Below, piece after piece: positions 26,271 through 35,350 of a DNA stretch of 64,000 nt (the first letter of the stretch is position 1; the number at the start of each line of letters is the position of its first letter). The stretch comes from Pseudomonas silesiensis (GTDB lineage: Bacteria > Pseudomonadota > Gammaproteobacteria > Pseudomonadales > Pseudomonadaceae). Under the pieces are notes generated by a model. It was given only the letters and a program-made list of their open reading frames with translations, was not told the origin of the DNA and ran no database searches. The position numbers and the translations under genes were made by a program. Where the stretch lies: assembly GCF_001661075.1 (NCBI RefSeq), contig NZ_CP014870.1, positions 4,856,501-4,920,500 on the forward strand, written 5' to 3'.

Positions 26271-26551
26271 CGGGCAAGCCCGCTCCCACAGGGGACCGCG
26301 GAAACCAACGGCGCTGCGGGGTTTCAGGTATGGCGCGTTATCGTTGACGATTTTCGCGAGCAGGCTCGCTCCCACAGGGGACCGCGGAAACCAACGGCGC
26401 TGCGGGGTTTCAGGTATGGCGCGTTATCGTTGACGATTTTCGCGAGCAGGCTCGCTCCCACAGGGGACTGCGGAAACCACTGGCGCTGCGGGGGGTCAGG
26501 TATAGCGCGTTATCGTGACGATTTTCGCGAGCAAGCTCGCTCCTACAGGGG
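26271..26551. repeat. Tandem REP array, 86-bp period
   Basis: Units of 86 bp begin at about 26295, 26381 and 26467 (the last is 85 bp). Each holds a conserved spacer (GCGCTGCGGGGTTTCAGG, GCGTTATCGTTGACGATTTT) and a REP (CGCGAGCAGGCTCGCTCCCA). The first two are almost identical and the third has diverged. Short ORFs across the array are repeat artefacts. Confidence 0.9.
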
Positions 26552-26567
26552 ATCGTGGATGGCCCTG

Positions 26568-26960
26568 TCAGCTTTTGTGCAGCTTGCTCATCAATTCCGC
26601 CTCGGCCTGGGTCAGGCCGCAGGACTGAGTCAGTTCATTGACACTCGCGCCCATGCCCACCAGGCGAGCAGCCTGGGCGAATGACAGGCTCGAGGGGTCG
26701 CGCTGTTCCAGCTGGATCAGCTTGTCCGGCAACGGTCCGACCACCGCGCGCAATTCCTGCAGCTCCTGGCCCATGCGCACGTTGCTGTTCTGGTAATCGT
26801 CGACGCGCCTGGCCAGGTCCTTGATGCGCTGGTCGCGCAGCGCGTCGCCCCCGGCCTGTTGCGCGGCGATCAGCTTTTGCGCGCGAACGTAGGCCAGGAA
26901 CATCGCCAGCGTGCCTGCCCACAAGAGGAACAGGACAATGACCGCCGCCTCAAGGATCAA
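26568..26960 (-). CDS. DUF2802 membrane-anchored coiled-coil protein
   Basis: A 130-residue protein encoded directly after cheW. An N-terminal membrane helix (about residues 4-27, ILEAAVIVLFLLWAGTLAMFLAYV) is followed by a coiled-coil-prone region (DQRIKDLARRVDDYQNSNVRMGQELQELRAV). The C-terminal part (SFAQAARLVGMGASVNELTQSCGLTQAEAELM) resembles a helix-turn-helix. The start is a TTG immediately after the cheW stop. It is the last gene of the che transcript, as in other pseudomonads; its function is unknown. Confidence 0.8.
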   Translation of the reverse strand: MILEAAVIVLFLLWAGTLAMFLAYVRAQKLIAAQQAGGDALRDQRIKDLARRVDDYQNSNVRMGQELQELRAVVGPLPDKLIQLEQRDPSSLSFAQAARLVGMGASVNELTQSCGLTQAEAELMSKLHKS

Positions 26961-27446
26961 TCAGATGTTCTCCAGGTCCGACCATTCTTCTTCGCTCATC
27001 ATCTTGTCCAGTTCGACCAGGATCAGCAATTCGTTGTTCTTGTTGCACACGCCTTGAATGAACTTGGCGGACTCGTCGTTACCGACGTTAGGCGCGGTTT
27101 CGATTTCCGACTGGCGCAGATAAACCACTTCGGCCACGCTGTCGACCATGATCCCGACCACTTGCTTGTCGGCTTCGATGATGACGATGCGGGTGTTGTC
27201 GCTGATCTCGGCGTTCATCAGGCCGAAGCGCTGACGGGTGTCGATCACGGTGACCACGTTGCCGCGCAGGTTGATGATGCCCAGCACATAGCTCGGGGCA
27301 CCCGGGACCGGGGCGATTTCGGTGTAGCGCAGGACTTCCTGAACGCGCATCACGTTGATGCCGTAGGTTTCGTTGTCCAGCTTGAAGGTTACCCATTGCA
27401 GGATCGGATCTTCGGAACCCTTTGCAGCCGCAGCCTTGTCATTCAT
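26961..27446 (-). CDS. cheW: CheW chemotaxis coupling protein
   Basis: A scaffold that links CheA to chemoreceptors at the cell pole. It has 161 residues, essentially a single CheW domain (DPILQWVTFKLDNETYGINVMRVQEVLRYTEIAPVPGAPSYVLGIINLRGNVVTVIDTRQRFG). The start MNDKAAAAKGSEDP at 27446 was chosen because the upstream extension is low-quality and passes through the intergenic gap. It is part of the che/mot operon and close to DUF2802. Confidence 0.95.
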   Translation of the reverse strand: MNDKAAAAKGSEDPILQWVTFKLDNETYGINVMRVQEVLRYTEIAPVPGAPSYVLGIINLRGNVVTVIDTRQRFGLMNAEISDNTRIVIIEADKQVVGIMVDSVAEVVYLRQSEIETAPNVGNDESAKFIQGVCNKNNELLILVELDKMMSEEEWSDLENI

Positions 27447-27531
27447 ACCCTGACCCCTCGATAAACCGCCCTGGCGGTGTGTGTTCTGTGCGACGACATG
27501 AAGTGCCGCCCTCTGTGTTGTCATGTAGCTG

Positions 27532-28371
27532 TTATGTCGGTTGACGCGCCGGCTTGTTGCCGTCCATGTGTTTTGCCCCACCGCTGGCGATCAACTCGGC
27601 CAGTTCGGCAACGTCGAGCAGCGCACACATGTGTTCGATCACCGTGCCTGCCAGCCATGGCCGTTGACCGCGGTGGCTGCGCCATTTGATTTCGTTCGGG
27701 TCCAGGCGCAACGAACGGCTGACCTGATGCACCGCCAGCGCCCACTCATAGCCTTGCACCGAAATGACGTATTGCAGGCCCTGGCGGAAATCGTCGCGGT
27801 AACGATCGGGCATGACCCAGCGCGCGGTATCGAGCACCTTCAGGTTGCCGGCCTGGCTTGGCAGGATCCCGAGGAACCACTCCGGTTGACCGAACAGGGG
27901 TGTCAGTTCGTGACCGGTCAACGAATAGATCGAACCCAGGCACACCAGCGGCACCGCCAGGGTCAACCCGGCGACATCGAACAACAGGCATTCGAATGGC
28001 TCGGCGGCCCATGAAGGGCGACCGTTTGTTTCAATCGTTGGCGGCGTGGCGCCGGAAGCTTGATGGACTTCGACTAGTGGTGGGACCAGGGTTTGCAACG
28101 GCGCGGATAGGGTGGCATCCGGTGCTGGCGCTTCGATCACGGTCACCGGGATCGAAGCCAATGGCACTGGCACGACCTGCGCATCACGGGCTTGCTCTTC
28201 AAGCACCGCCGCCTGGAATTCATCCAGCGCACTGTCGTCCTCGACCACTTCGGGGAGCGTTTCGACGTCCGCCGTGAGTTCGTCGGTCGCGTCCATCAGC
28301 AAGCTGTCCAGATAGGACTGCAGCGCCAGTTGCGGACGAGAAGTGATCTTTACCGGCCGATTCACCGACAC
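27532..28371 (-). CDS. CheW-domain protein with long N-terminal region
   Basis: A 279-residue protein. About 140 acidic, low-complexity N-terminal residues precede a C-terminal CheW-like domain (about residues 145-270, FECLLFDVAGLTLAVPLVCLGSIYSL...GILPSQAGNLKVLDTARWVM). It lies between the parA-like gene and cheW, the place of the second CheW homologue in pseudomonads. It probably joins the polar chemosensory array with the ParA-like protein. The start codon is a GTG at 28371 or 28365; both precede the conserved RPVKITSRPQLALQSYLDSLL. Confidence 0.85.
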   Translation of the reverse strand: MSVNRPVKITSRPQLALQSYLDSLLMDATDELTADVETLPEVVEDDSALDEFQAAVLEEQARDAQVVPVPLASIPVTVIEAPAPDATLSAPLQTLVPPLVEVHQASGATPPTIETNGRPSWAAEPFECLLFDVAGLTLAVPLVCLGSIYSLTGHELTPLFGQPEWFLGILPSQAGNLKVLDTARWVMPDRYRDDFRQGLQYVISVQGYEWALAVHQVSRSLRLDPNEIKWRSHRGQRPWLAGTVIEHMCALLDVAELAELIASGGAKHMDGNKPARQPT

Positions 28372-28377
28372 GACCCT

Positions 28378-28562
28378 ACTGTAGGAGCGAGCTTGCTCGC
28401 GAAGAACCTGAGGACGCCGCGGGGTGTCAGGTTTTTAGCGTTATCGTTGACGTCCATCGCGAGCAAGCTTGCTCCTACAGCGAAGAACCTGAGAGCACCG
28501 CGGGGTGTCAGGTTTTTAGCGTTATCGTTGACGGCCATCGCGAGCAAGCTTGCTCCTACCGG
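28378..28562. repeat. REP cluster between parA-like and cheW-like genes
   Basis: Three REPs alternate with two copies of a 60-bp spacer (GCCGCGGGGTGTCAGGTTTT, AGCGTTATCGTTGACG). The spacer is of the same family as that in the 26.3 kb array, so REP and spacer travel as one unit. Confidence 0.85.
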
Positions 28563-28575
28563 GGGCGGGTTCATC

Positions 28576-29364
28576 TCAGGCCACCTGCGGGACAAGTTGT
28601 GCCGCCAACAGGTGCTTGAGCAGGGCGCGGTAAGCGAGGACGCCACGGCTCTTGCTGTCGAATTGCGAAGGTGTCATGCCGGCACGGCTGGCGTCCCGCA
28701 AGCGGGTGTCGACCGGGATGTGGCCCTGCCAGATTTCCTCCGGGTACATGTCGCGCAACAACCGTAGCGTCCCGATGGAAGCCTGGGTGCGGCGATCGTA
28801 CAAGGTCGGCACGATGCTGAACGGCAGCGCCTGTTTGCGTGAACGGTTGATCATCGTCAGCGTGCTGACCATGCGCTCCAGGCCTTTGACCGCCAGGTGC
28901 TCGGTCTGTACCGGGATCACCAGCTGCTGGCTCGCCGCCAAGGCATTGACCATCAGCACGCCGAGCAACGGCGGGCTGTCGATCACGGCGTAATCGAAGT
29001 CCTGCCACAACTGCGCCAGGCTCTTGGCAATCACCAGGCCCAGGCCGCTCTGGCCCGGCGACTGGCGCTCGAGGGTCGCCAGTGCGGTGCTCGACGGCAA
29101 CAACGAAATGTGTTCATGACTGGTGGACAACAACAGCTGACCGGGTAAACCCGCGGGCACGCTGCCCTTGTGCAGGAACAGATCGTAGACGCTGTGTTCC
29201 AGGCGATCGGGGTCATAACCGAAGTAACTGGTCATGGAGCCATGGGGGTCGAGATCGACCACGACCACGCGCTTGCCCGCCTCGGCCAGTAACCCGGCTA
29301 AAGCGATGGAGGAAGTGGTTTTACCGACACCACCTTTTTGATTGGCGACTGCCCAGACTCTCAT
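28576..29364 (-). CDS. parC: ParA-family ATPase of the chemotaxis cluster
   Basis: A ParA/MinD-type ATPase that places chemotaxis arrays at the old pole in flagellated gammaproteobacteria. It has 262 residues. The deviant Walker A is KGGVGKTTSS (residues 10-19), followed by VVVDLDPHGSMTSYFG and VIDSPPLLGVLMVNAL. No parB gene is present. It lies between motD and the cheW-like gene. The symbol follows ParC usage in Vibrio and Pseudomonas and is an assignment by context. Confidence 0.85.
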   Translation of the reverse strand: MRVWAVANQKGGVGKTTSSIALAGLLAEAGKRVVVVDLDPHGSMTSYFGYDPDRLEHSVYDLFLHKGSVPAGLPGQLLLSTSHEHISLLPSSTALATLERQSPGQSGLGLVIAKSLAQLWQDFDYAVIDSPPLLGVLMVNALAASQQLVIPVQTEHLAVKGLERMVSTLTMINRSRKQALPFSIVPTLYDRRTQASIGTLRLLRDMYPEEIWQGHIPVDTRLRDASRAGMTPSQFDSKSRGVLAYRALLKHLLAAQLVPQVA

Positions 29365-29407
29365 TTGGATTGTTCCTCCCGGTCGACAGGTACGATCGAG
29401 AAATAGC

Positions 29408-30301
29408 TCAGCGTATTAATGCGGGTGACGGAGAATTGACGGCACTCTCTCGTCCCGGCGACTTGATCGGGGTCGGTGCAGTTTGTGTGCCAGCACGCTT
29501 CAAGGCGGCATCCGGTTTGGCATTGGCGGATCCGGTACCGGTCAGGCTGCGACGTATATCGAGATTTCGCGACACCACCAGCACCACGCGACGGTTGCGC
29601 GCCCGGCCCTCGGCGGTCGCGTTGTTGGCCACGGGCTGGAACTCGCCGTAACCCACCGACGCCAGACGACCGGGGTTCACCCCCTGCATCGCCAGCATGC
29701 GCACGATGCTCGCCGACCGGGCCGAGGACAGCTCCCAGTTGGTCGGGTATTGCGCGGTGCGGATCGGACGATCGTCGGTGAATCCTTCGACGTGAACCGG
29801 ATTATCGAACGGCTTCAGGATCGCGGCGACCTTGTCGATAATGTTGAACGCGATGTCGCTGGGCATGGCGTCGCCGCTGCCGAACAACAGGCTGGAATTG
29901 AGCTCGATTTCAACCCACAACTCGTTGCCGCGCACGGTCATCTGGCTGGAGCTGATCAGGTCGCCGAATGCCGCGCTGATGTCATCGGCGATGCTTTTCA
30001 GCGGATCGCTGGCGGCCTGGGCGATGCCTGCGTCGATTTGCTCGCTGTCTTTCACCAGCGGCTTGGCCGGGGTCACGGTCTTCGGTCGTTCGTCGCCGAC
30101 GGGAATCGGCTGGAGCGCGCGATCAGCGTCGTTGAAGACCCCGATCAACGCTTCGGAAATGACCTTGTACTTGCCTTCGTTGACCGAAGAGATCGAGTAC
30201 ATCACCACGAAAAAGGCGAACAGCAAGGTGATGAAGTCCGCATAGGACACCAGCCAGCGTTCGCGATTGACCGGTTCTTCAGGTTGCCGGCGACGAGCCA
30301 T
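29408..30301 (-). CDS. motD: MotD flagellar stator protein
   Basis: A MotB-type stator subunit that anchors the proton channel to peptidoglycan. It has 297 residues. The N-terminal helix holds the channel aspartate in WLVSYADFITLLFAFFVVMYS. A C-terminal OmpA-like domain spans about residues 130-250 (HVEGFTDDRP, NWELSSARSASIVRML, ASVGYGEFQPV). A proline-rich tail follows. The start MARRRQPEEP at 30301 was chosen over upstream codons. It is downstream of motC, its channel partner. Confidence 0.94.
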   Translation of the reverse strand: MARRRQPEEPVNRERWLVSYADFITLLFAFFVVMYSISSVNEGKYKVISEALIGVFNDADRALQPIPVGDERPKTVTPAKPLVKDSEQIDAGIAQAASDPLKSIADDISAAFGDLISSSQMTVRGNELWVEIELNSSLLFGSGDAMPSDIAFNIIDKVAAILKPFDNPVHVEGFTDDRPIRTAQYPTNWELSSARSASIVRMLAMQGVNPGRLASVGYGEFQPVANNATAEGRARNRRVVLVVSRNLDIRRSLTGTGSANAKPDAALKRAGTQTAPTPIKSPGRESAVNSPSPALIR

Positions 30302-30315
30302 CGACCATGACCTCC

Positions 30316-31056
30316 TCAATCCATGAAGCCGTGAAGCTTCAACTCGATAGAGCGAGGGTTTTCACCTTCGGCGATCGACAGGATGCCTTCGAGCAGCATT
30401 TCGCGATATCGCGACTGGCGCAGGGCGACGGACTTGAGCTTGGCGGCAATCGGCAGCAGGATCAGGTTGGCACTGGCCACGCCGTAGATGGTGGCGACGA
30501 AGGCCACGGCAATGCCGCTGCCCAATTGTGACGGATCGGCCAGGTTGCCCATCACGTGAATCAGGCCCATCACTGCACCGATGATGCCGATGGTCGGCGC
30601 GTAGCCGCCCATGCTTTCGAAGACTTTGGCGGCCTCGACGTCACGGCTTTCCTGGGTGTAGAAATCCACCTCCAGAATGCTGCGAATCGCCTCCGGCTCG
30701 GCGCCGTCCACCAGCAGTTGCAGGCCTTTGCGCGAGTAGCTGTCGGGTTCGGCGTCGGCCACCCCTTCCAGGCCGAGCAGACCTTCCTTGCGCGCGGTCA
30801 GGCTCCAGCCCACCACGCGATCGATACCGCCCGCCAGATCCACCCGCGGCGGGAACAAAATCCAGACCAGAATCTGCAGGGCCCGCTTGAACGCGCTCAT
30901 CGGCGACTGCAGCAGCGCCGCCCCGACGGTCCCGCCGATGACAATCAATGCCGCCGGGCCGTTGGCCAATGCGCCGAGGTGACCGCCTTCAAGGTAGTTG
31001 CCGCCGATGATCGCGACAAATGCCATGATGATCCCGATCAGGCTCAGTACATCCAT
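30316..31056 (-). CDS. motC: MotC flagellar stator protein
   Basis: A MotA-type stator subunit with four membrane helices and 246 residues. [25 protein letters not shown] begins the first helix, with GGYAPTIGIIGAVMGLIHVMGNL and the ATIYGVASANLILLPIAAKLK segment as the last two. The large cytoplasmic loop carries the charged face that contacts FliG. The ATG shares one base with the cheB stop (TGATG). Confidence 0.95.
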   Translation of the reverse strand: MDVLSLIGIIMAFVAIIGGNYLEGGHLGALANGPAALIVIGGTVGAALLQSPMSAFKRALQILVWILFPPRVDLAGGIDRVVGWSLTARKEGLLGLEGVADAEPDSYSRKGLQLLVDGAEPEAIRSILEVDFYTQESRDVEAAKVFESMGGYAPTIGIIGAVMGLIHVMGNLADPSQLGSGIAVAFVATIYGVASANLILLPIAAKLKSVALRQSRYREMLLEGILSIAEGENPRSIELKLHGFMD

Positions 31057-32201
31057 CAGATGCACGCCTCGACCAGATGCTTGCCAATCTCGTCCAGGCC
31101 ATACACCGCATCGGCCAGTTCGGCTTTGACGATGGCCATCGGCATGCCGTAGATCACGCAGCTGGCTTCATCCTGAGCCCAGATCGAGCTGCCGCTCTGC
31201 TTGAGCAGCCGTGCGCCTTCGCGCCCGTCTGCGCCCATGCCGGTCAATACCACCGCCAGAACTTTGTCGCCGTAGGACTTGGCGGCCGAACCGAAGGTGA
31301 TGTCCACGCACGGACGGTAGTTCAGGCGTTCGTCACCCGGAAGGATTTTCACCGCGCCACGGCCGTCGACCATCATCTGCTTGCCACCCGGGGCCAGCAG
31401 TGCGAGCCCCGGACGCAGGATGTCGCCATCCTCGGCTTCCTTGACGTGGATGCGGCAGAGCTTGTCCAGCCGCTCGGCGAATGCCTTGGTGAAGGCCGCC
31501 GGCATGTGCTGGATCAACACGATCGGTGCCGGGAAGTTGGCCGGCAACTGGGTCAGCACCCGCTGCAGGGCAACCGGGCCGCCGGTGGACGTGCCGATGG
31601 CGACCAGTTTGTAGGCTTTACGCCTGGGTGCTGGCGACGACGATGCCGGGGCAGGCGTTCGCGCCGGAATGGGTGCCGGGGCCGGACGCGCCGGCGCGCT
31701 ACTGCCGTAACTGCTGACGCTCGAAGGCGCAGGTGTCGGGGCTGGCGCTGGCGCGGCGACCGGCGCCGGGGCGCTGTAGGTGCTGTAGGTGCTGGCACGA
31801 CGATTACTGCGCGAGATGCTCAGAATCTTCTCGCACAGCAGTTGCTTGACCTTCTCCGGGTTGCGCGAGATGTCTTCGAAATTCTTCGGCAGGAAATCCA
31901 CCGCGCCGGCGTCCAGCGCATCCAGGGTGACCCGGGCGCCTTCATGGGTGAGCGAGGAGAACATCAACACCGGGGTCGGACAGCGTTGCATGATATGCCG
32001 CACGGCGGTGATGCCATCCATCATCGGCATCTCGTAGTCCATAGTGATCACGTCCGGCTTGAGGGCCAGCGCCTGATCGATTGCCTCTTTGCCGTTGGTC
32101 GCCGTGCCGACGACCTGGATATTCGGATCGGCTGAAAGAATTTCCGAGACGCGGCGGCGGAAAAACCCCGAATCATCCACCACCAGGACTTTGACTGCCA
32201 T
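31056..32201 (-). CDS. cheB: CheB receptor methylesterase
   Basis: A response regulator with methylesterase/deamidase activity that resets chemoreceptors. It has 381 residues. The receiver domain's phospho-acceptor is Asp55 ([13 protein letters not shown]). A long Pro/Ala/Ser linker (about 137-192) joins it to the catalytic domain, with Ser205 (GTSTGGP), His232 (QHMP) and Asp325 (GMGADG) as the triad. The start at 32201 ([10 protein letters not shown]) gives the standard receiver N-terminus. The linker is longer than in enterobacterial CheB. Confidence 0.96.
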   Translation of the reverse strand: MAVKVLVVDDSGFFRRRVSEILSADPNIQVVGTATNGKEAIDQALALKPDVITMDYEMPMMDGITAVRHIMQRCPTPVLMFSSLTHEGARVTLDALDAGAVDFLPKNFEDISRNPEKVKQLLCEKILSISRSNRRASTYSTYSAPAPVAAPAPAPTPAPSSVSSYGSSAPARPAPAPIPARTPAPASSSPAPRRKAYKLVAIGTSTGGPVALQRVLTQLPANFPAPIVLIQHMPAAFTKAFAERLDKLCRIHVKEAEDGDILRPGLALLAPGGKQMMVDGRGAVKILPGDERLNYRPCVDITFGSAAKSYGDKVLAVVLTGMGADGREGARLLKQSGSSIWAQDEASCVIYGMPMAIVKAELADAVYGLDEIGKHLVEACI

Positions 32202-32251
32202 AAACACTCCATATGGACGGAGCAAGGCTCAGTCGCCCCGCCCCGCCAGAA

Positions 32252-34516
32252 TCAAATACGCCGCGTGGCGTAACGCTTGAGCATGCTCGGAACATCGAGA
32301 ATCAGCGCAATGCGGCCGTCACCGGTGATGGTGGCGCCCGACATGCCCGGGGTTCCCTGGAGCATTTTGCCCAATGGCTTGATGACCACTTCTTCCTGGC
32401 CCACCAGTTGATCGACGACGAAGCCGATCCGCTGGGTGCCCACAGTCAGGATCACCACATGGCCTTCACGCTGCTCTTCGTGAGCGGCGGAGCGGACCAG
32501 CCAGCGCTTGAGGTAGAACAGTGGCAGCGCCTTGTCGCGCACGATCACCACTTCCTGACCGTCCACCACGTTGGTGCGCGACAGGTCGAGGTGGAAGATC
32601 TCGTTGACGTTCACCAGCGGGAAGGCGAACGCCTGGTTGGCCAGCATGACCATCAGCGTCGGCATGATCGCCAGGGTCAGCGGCACCTTGATGACGATCT
32701 TCGAGCCCTGGCCCTTGGCCGAGTAGATGTTGATCGAGCCGTTGAGCTGGGAAATCTTGGTTTTCACCACGTCCATGCCCACGCCACGACCCGACACGTC
32801 GGAGATCTCGGTCTTGGTCGAGAACCCCGGGGCGAAAATCAGGTTGTAGCACTCGGTATCGCTCAGGCGCTCGGCCGCGTCCTTGTCCATCACCCCGCGT
32901 TTTACCGCGATGGCGCGCAGCACGTTCGGGTCCATGCCTTTGCCGTCATCGGAGATCGACAGCAGGATGTGGTCGCCTTCCTGCTCGGCCGCGAGTATCA
33001 CCTTGCCGCCCCGGGACTTGCCCGCGGCCTCGCGTTCTTCCGGCGATTCGATGCCGTGGTCGACGGCGTTGCGCACCAGGTGGACCAGCGGATCGGCCAG
33101 GGCCTCGACCAGGTTCTTGTCGAGGTCGGTTTCTTCGCCGACCAGCTCCAGGTTGATCTCTTTCTTGAGCTGGCGTGCCAGGTCGCGGACCAGGCGCGGG
33201 AAGCGTCCGAAGACCTTCTTGATCGGTTGCATCCGGGTCTTCATGACCGCGGTCTGCAGGTCGGCCGTGACCACGTCGAGGTTCGACACGGCCTTGGACA
33301 TGGCCTCATCGGCGCTGTTGGCCCCCAGGCGGACCAGGCGGTTACGCACCAGCACCAACTCGCCGACCATGTTCATGATTTCATCGAGCCGCGCGGTGTC
33401 GACCCGCACGGTGGTCTCGGCTTCGCTGGCGGGTTTCTCAGGCGGTGGCGCCGCAGGTGCACGCACAGGCGCCGGGGCGGCCTTCGCTGCTTCGGCTTTT
33501 GGCTCGGGGGCTTTTGGCTCGGCGGCTTTGGCGACCGATTGAGGCGCTGCTGCCTTGGCGAGCGGTGTGGCCACCGGCGCACTGGCGCCGGTCGCGGTGC
33601 CGATTTCCGAAAACTTGCCCTTGCCGTGAAGTTCGTCGAGCAGCGCTTCGAACTCGTGATCGGAGATCAGATCGCTGCCCACCGCTGCGGCCGTTGGCGC
33701 AGCCGGGACCGGAGCCGACGCAATCGCCGACTCCAGCGCTTCGACCGCGAAGTTGCCCTTGCCGTGCAGCTGATCGAGCAGTGCTTCGAATTCTTCGTCG
33801 GTGATGTCGGAGCTGTCGCCTGCCGCTTTCGGCGTGGCCGGGGTCGCGGGCGCTGCAGGCGCGGCGGGCGCAACCACTGCATCGACGGCGAACCGGCCTT
33901 TGCCGTGCAACTGATCGAGCAATGACTCGAACTCGGCATCGGTGATTTCATCGCTGGCCGCGGCATTGCCGCTGACCGGTGCCGGCGCGCAAGGCGCCGC
34001 TTCGGCCTGCGCCTTGACCGCGTTCAGCGAGTCCAGCAACTGTTCGAATTCATTGTCGGTGATGTCATCCGACGGGCTGTCAGCCACAGGCGCCACGGCC
34101 GCAGCCGGTGCCGCCTGGTCGGTCGACTGCGGCTCGGCCAGACGCGCCAGGGCCGCCAGCAACTCAGGCGTGGCCGCCGTGACCGGGCTGCGTTCGCGGA
34201 CCTCGGTGAACATGCCGTTCACCGCGTCCAGGGCTTCAAGAACCACGTCCATCAGTTCCGAGTCGACGCGACGTTCACCCTTGCGCAGGATGTCGAACAC
34301 GTTCTCGGCGATGTGACAGCACTCCACCAGCTCGTGGAGCTGGAGGAAGCCGGCGCCTCCTTTTACAGTGTGAAAACCGCGAAAAATTGCATTGAGCAAG
34401 TCTGCATCATCCGGTCGGCTTTCAAGCTCGACCAGTTGTTCGGACAGTTGCTCAAGAATCTCGCCGGCCTCAACCAGGAAATCCTGAAGGATCTCTTCAT
34501 CGGCGCCGAAGCTCAT
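32252..34516 (-). CDS. cheA: CheA chemotaxis histidine kinase
   Basis: A kinase that phosphorylates CheY and CheB in the receptor array. It has 754 residues. The Hpt/P1 domain carries the phospho-histidine His49 (IFRGFHTVKGGAGF). A long linker (about residues 110-365) follows, then P3 dimerisation (VRVDTARLDEIMNMVGELVLVRNRL), P4 ATPase (LVHLVRNAVDHGIE, DDGKGMD, GRGVGMDVV) and P5, CheW-like. The linker holds four copies of a peptide of the form I-[TS]-D-x-EFE-x-LLD-x-L (residues 152-166, 191-207, 238-254, 284-300) and no clear P2 domain. Confidence 0.96.
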   Translation of the reverse strand: MSFGADEEILQDFLVEAGEILEQLSEQLVELESRPDDADLLNAIFRGFHTVKGGAGFLQLHELVECCHIAENVFDILRKGERRVDSELMDVVLEALDAVNGMFTEVRERSPVTAATPELLAALARLAEPQSTDQAAPAAAVAPVADSPSDDITDNEFEQLLDSLNAVKAQAEAAPCAPAPVSGNAAASDEITDAEFESLLDQLHGKGRFAVDAVVAPAAPAAPATPATPKAAGDSSDITDEEFEALLDQLHGKGNFAVEALESAIASAPVPAAPTAAAVGSDLISDHEFEALLDELHGKGKFSEIGTATGASAPVATPLAKAAAPQSVAKAAEPKAPEPKAEAAKAAPAPVRAPAAPPPEKPASEAETTVRVDTARLDEIMNMVGELVLVRNRLVRLGANSADEAMSKAVSNLDVVTADLQTAVMKTRMQPIKKVFGRFPRLVRDLARQLKKEINLELVGEETDLDKNLVEALADPLVHLVRNAVDHGIESPEEREAAGKSRGGKVILAAEQEGDHILLSISDDGKGMDPNVLRAIAVKRGVMDKDAAERLSDTECYNLIFAPGFSTKTEISDVSGRGVGMDVVKTKISQLNGSINIYSAKGQGSKIVIKVPLTLAIMPTLMVMLANQAFAFPLVNVNEIFHLDLSRTNVVDGQEVVIVRDKALPLFYLKRWLVRSAAHEEQREGHVVILTVGTQRIGFVVDQLVGQEEVVIKPLGKMLQGTPGMSGATITGDGRIALILDVPSMLKRYATRRI

Positions 34517-34539
34517 TAATGGGGTGCTCCTAACAGGTC

Positions 34540-35328
34540 TTAAAATCCAAGGCTGGAAAGCAAATCGTCCACATCGTCCTGACCGGACACAACGTCTTCT
34601 CTTTTATCGGCATGAATCTGCGGACCTTCACCCTGAGAGAGCTGTTTTTGCGGATCTTTTTCTGCCCGCATCGCTTCACGGTCATGTTCGATGCCCGCAA
34701 AGCGGTCCACCTGACTGGCCATCAGCACGAGTTTGAGCAGGTTGCTTTCAACTTCGGTGACCAATTGAGTCACACGCTTGATCACTTGACCGGTGAGGTC
34801 CTGATAATCCTGGGCGAGCAGGATATCGTTGAGGTTGCTCGACACAATGCGGTTGTCGGCGCTGCTGCGTGTCAGGAAACCGTCGACCCGCCGGGCCAGT
34901 TCGCGGAACTCTTCAGCCCCGACTTCGCGACGCATGAAGCGCCCCCAGTCCGTGCTCAGCGCCTGGGCTTCGTTGCTCAGGCTGTTGACCAGCGGCGTGG
35001 CGTTCTCTACCAGGTCCATGGTGCGGTTGGCCGCGGCTTCGGTCAGCCTGACCACGTAGCCCAGGCGCTCGGTGGCGTCGGTGATCTGGGACACTTCCTC
35101 GGCTTGCGGCATGTGCGGGTCAATCTGGAAATTGACGATCGCGCTGTGCAGCTCGCGGGTGAGCTTGCCCACTTCCCGATAAAGGCCGCGGTCACGGGTC
35201 TGGTTGAGCTCATGGATCAGTTGCACCGCGTCGCCGAACTTGCCTTTTTCAAGGCTTTCGACCAGTTCGACCGCGTGTTTTTTCAGGGTCGACTCGAAAT
35301 CGCCCTGTGAAGATTCTTTATGCTCCAT
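34540..35328 (-). CDS. cheZ: CheZ phospho-CheY phosphatase
   Basis: The phosphatase that dephosphorylates CheY-P and ends the signal. It has 262 residues and is mostly helical. The catalytic region includes LAQDYQDLTGQVIKRV, whose glutamine and aspartate act in catalysis in CheZ. The C-terminal peptide DDVDDLLSSLGF is the CheY-docking helix. The start MEHKESS at 35328 was used; the frame continues upstream without family likeness. Confidence 0.95.
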   Translation of the reverse strand: MEHKESSQGDFESTLKKHAVELVESLEKGKFGDAVQLIHELNQTRDRGLYREVGKLTRELHSAIVNFQIDPHMPQAEEVSQITDATERLGYVVRLTEAAANRTMDLVENATPLVNSLSNEAQALSTDWGRFMRREVGAEEFRELARRVDGFLTRSSADNRIVSSNLNDILLAQDYQDLTGQVIKRVTQLVTEVESNLLKLVLMASQVDRFAGIEHDREAMRAEKDPQKQLSQGEGPQIHADKREDVVSGQDDVDDLLSSLGF

Positions 35329-35350
35329 AGCTTCCCCGTGGCGCCGTTGC

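Noticed and set aside
26271..26551. Regularly spaced repeats resembling a CRISPR array
   Set aside because: The 'spacers' are nearly identical to each other, the repeats are REP palindromes, and no cas genes are near; it is a tandem REP array.
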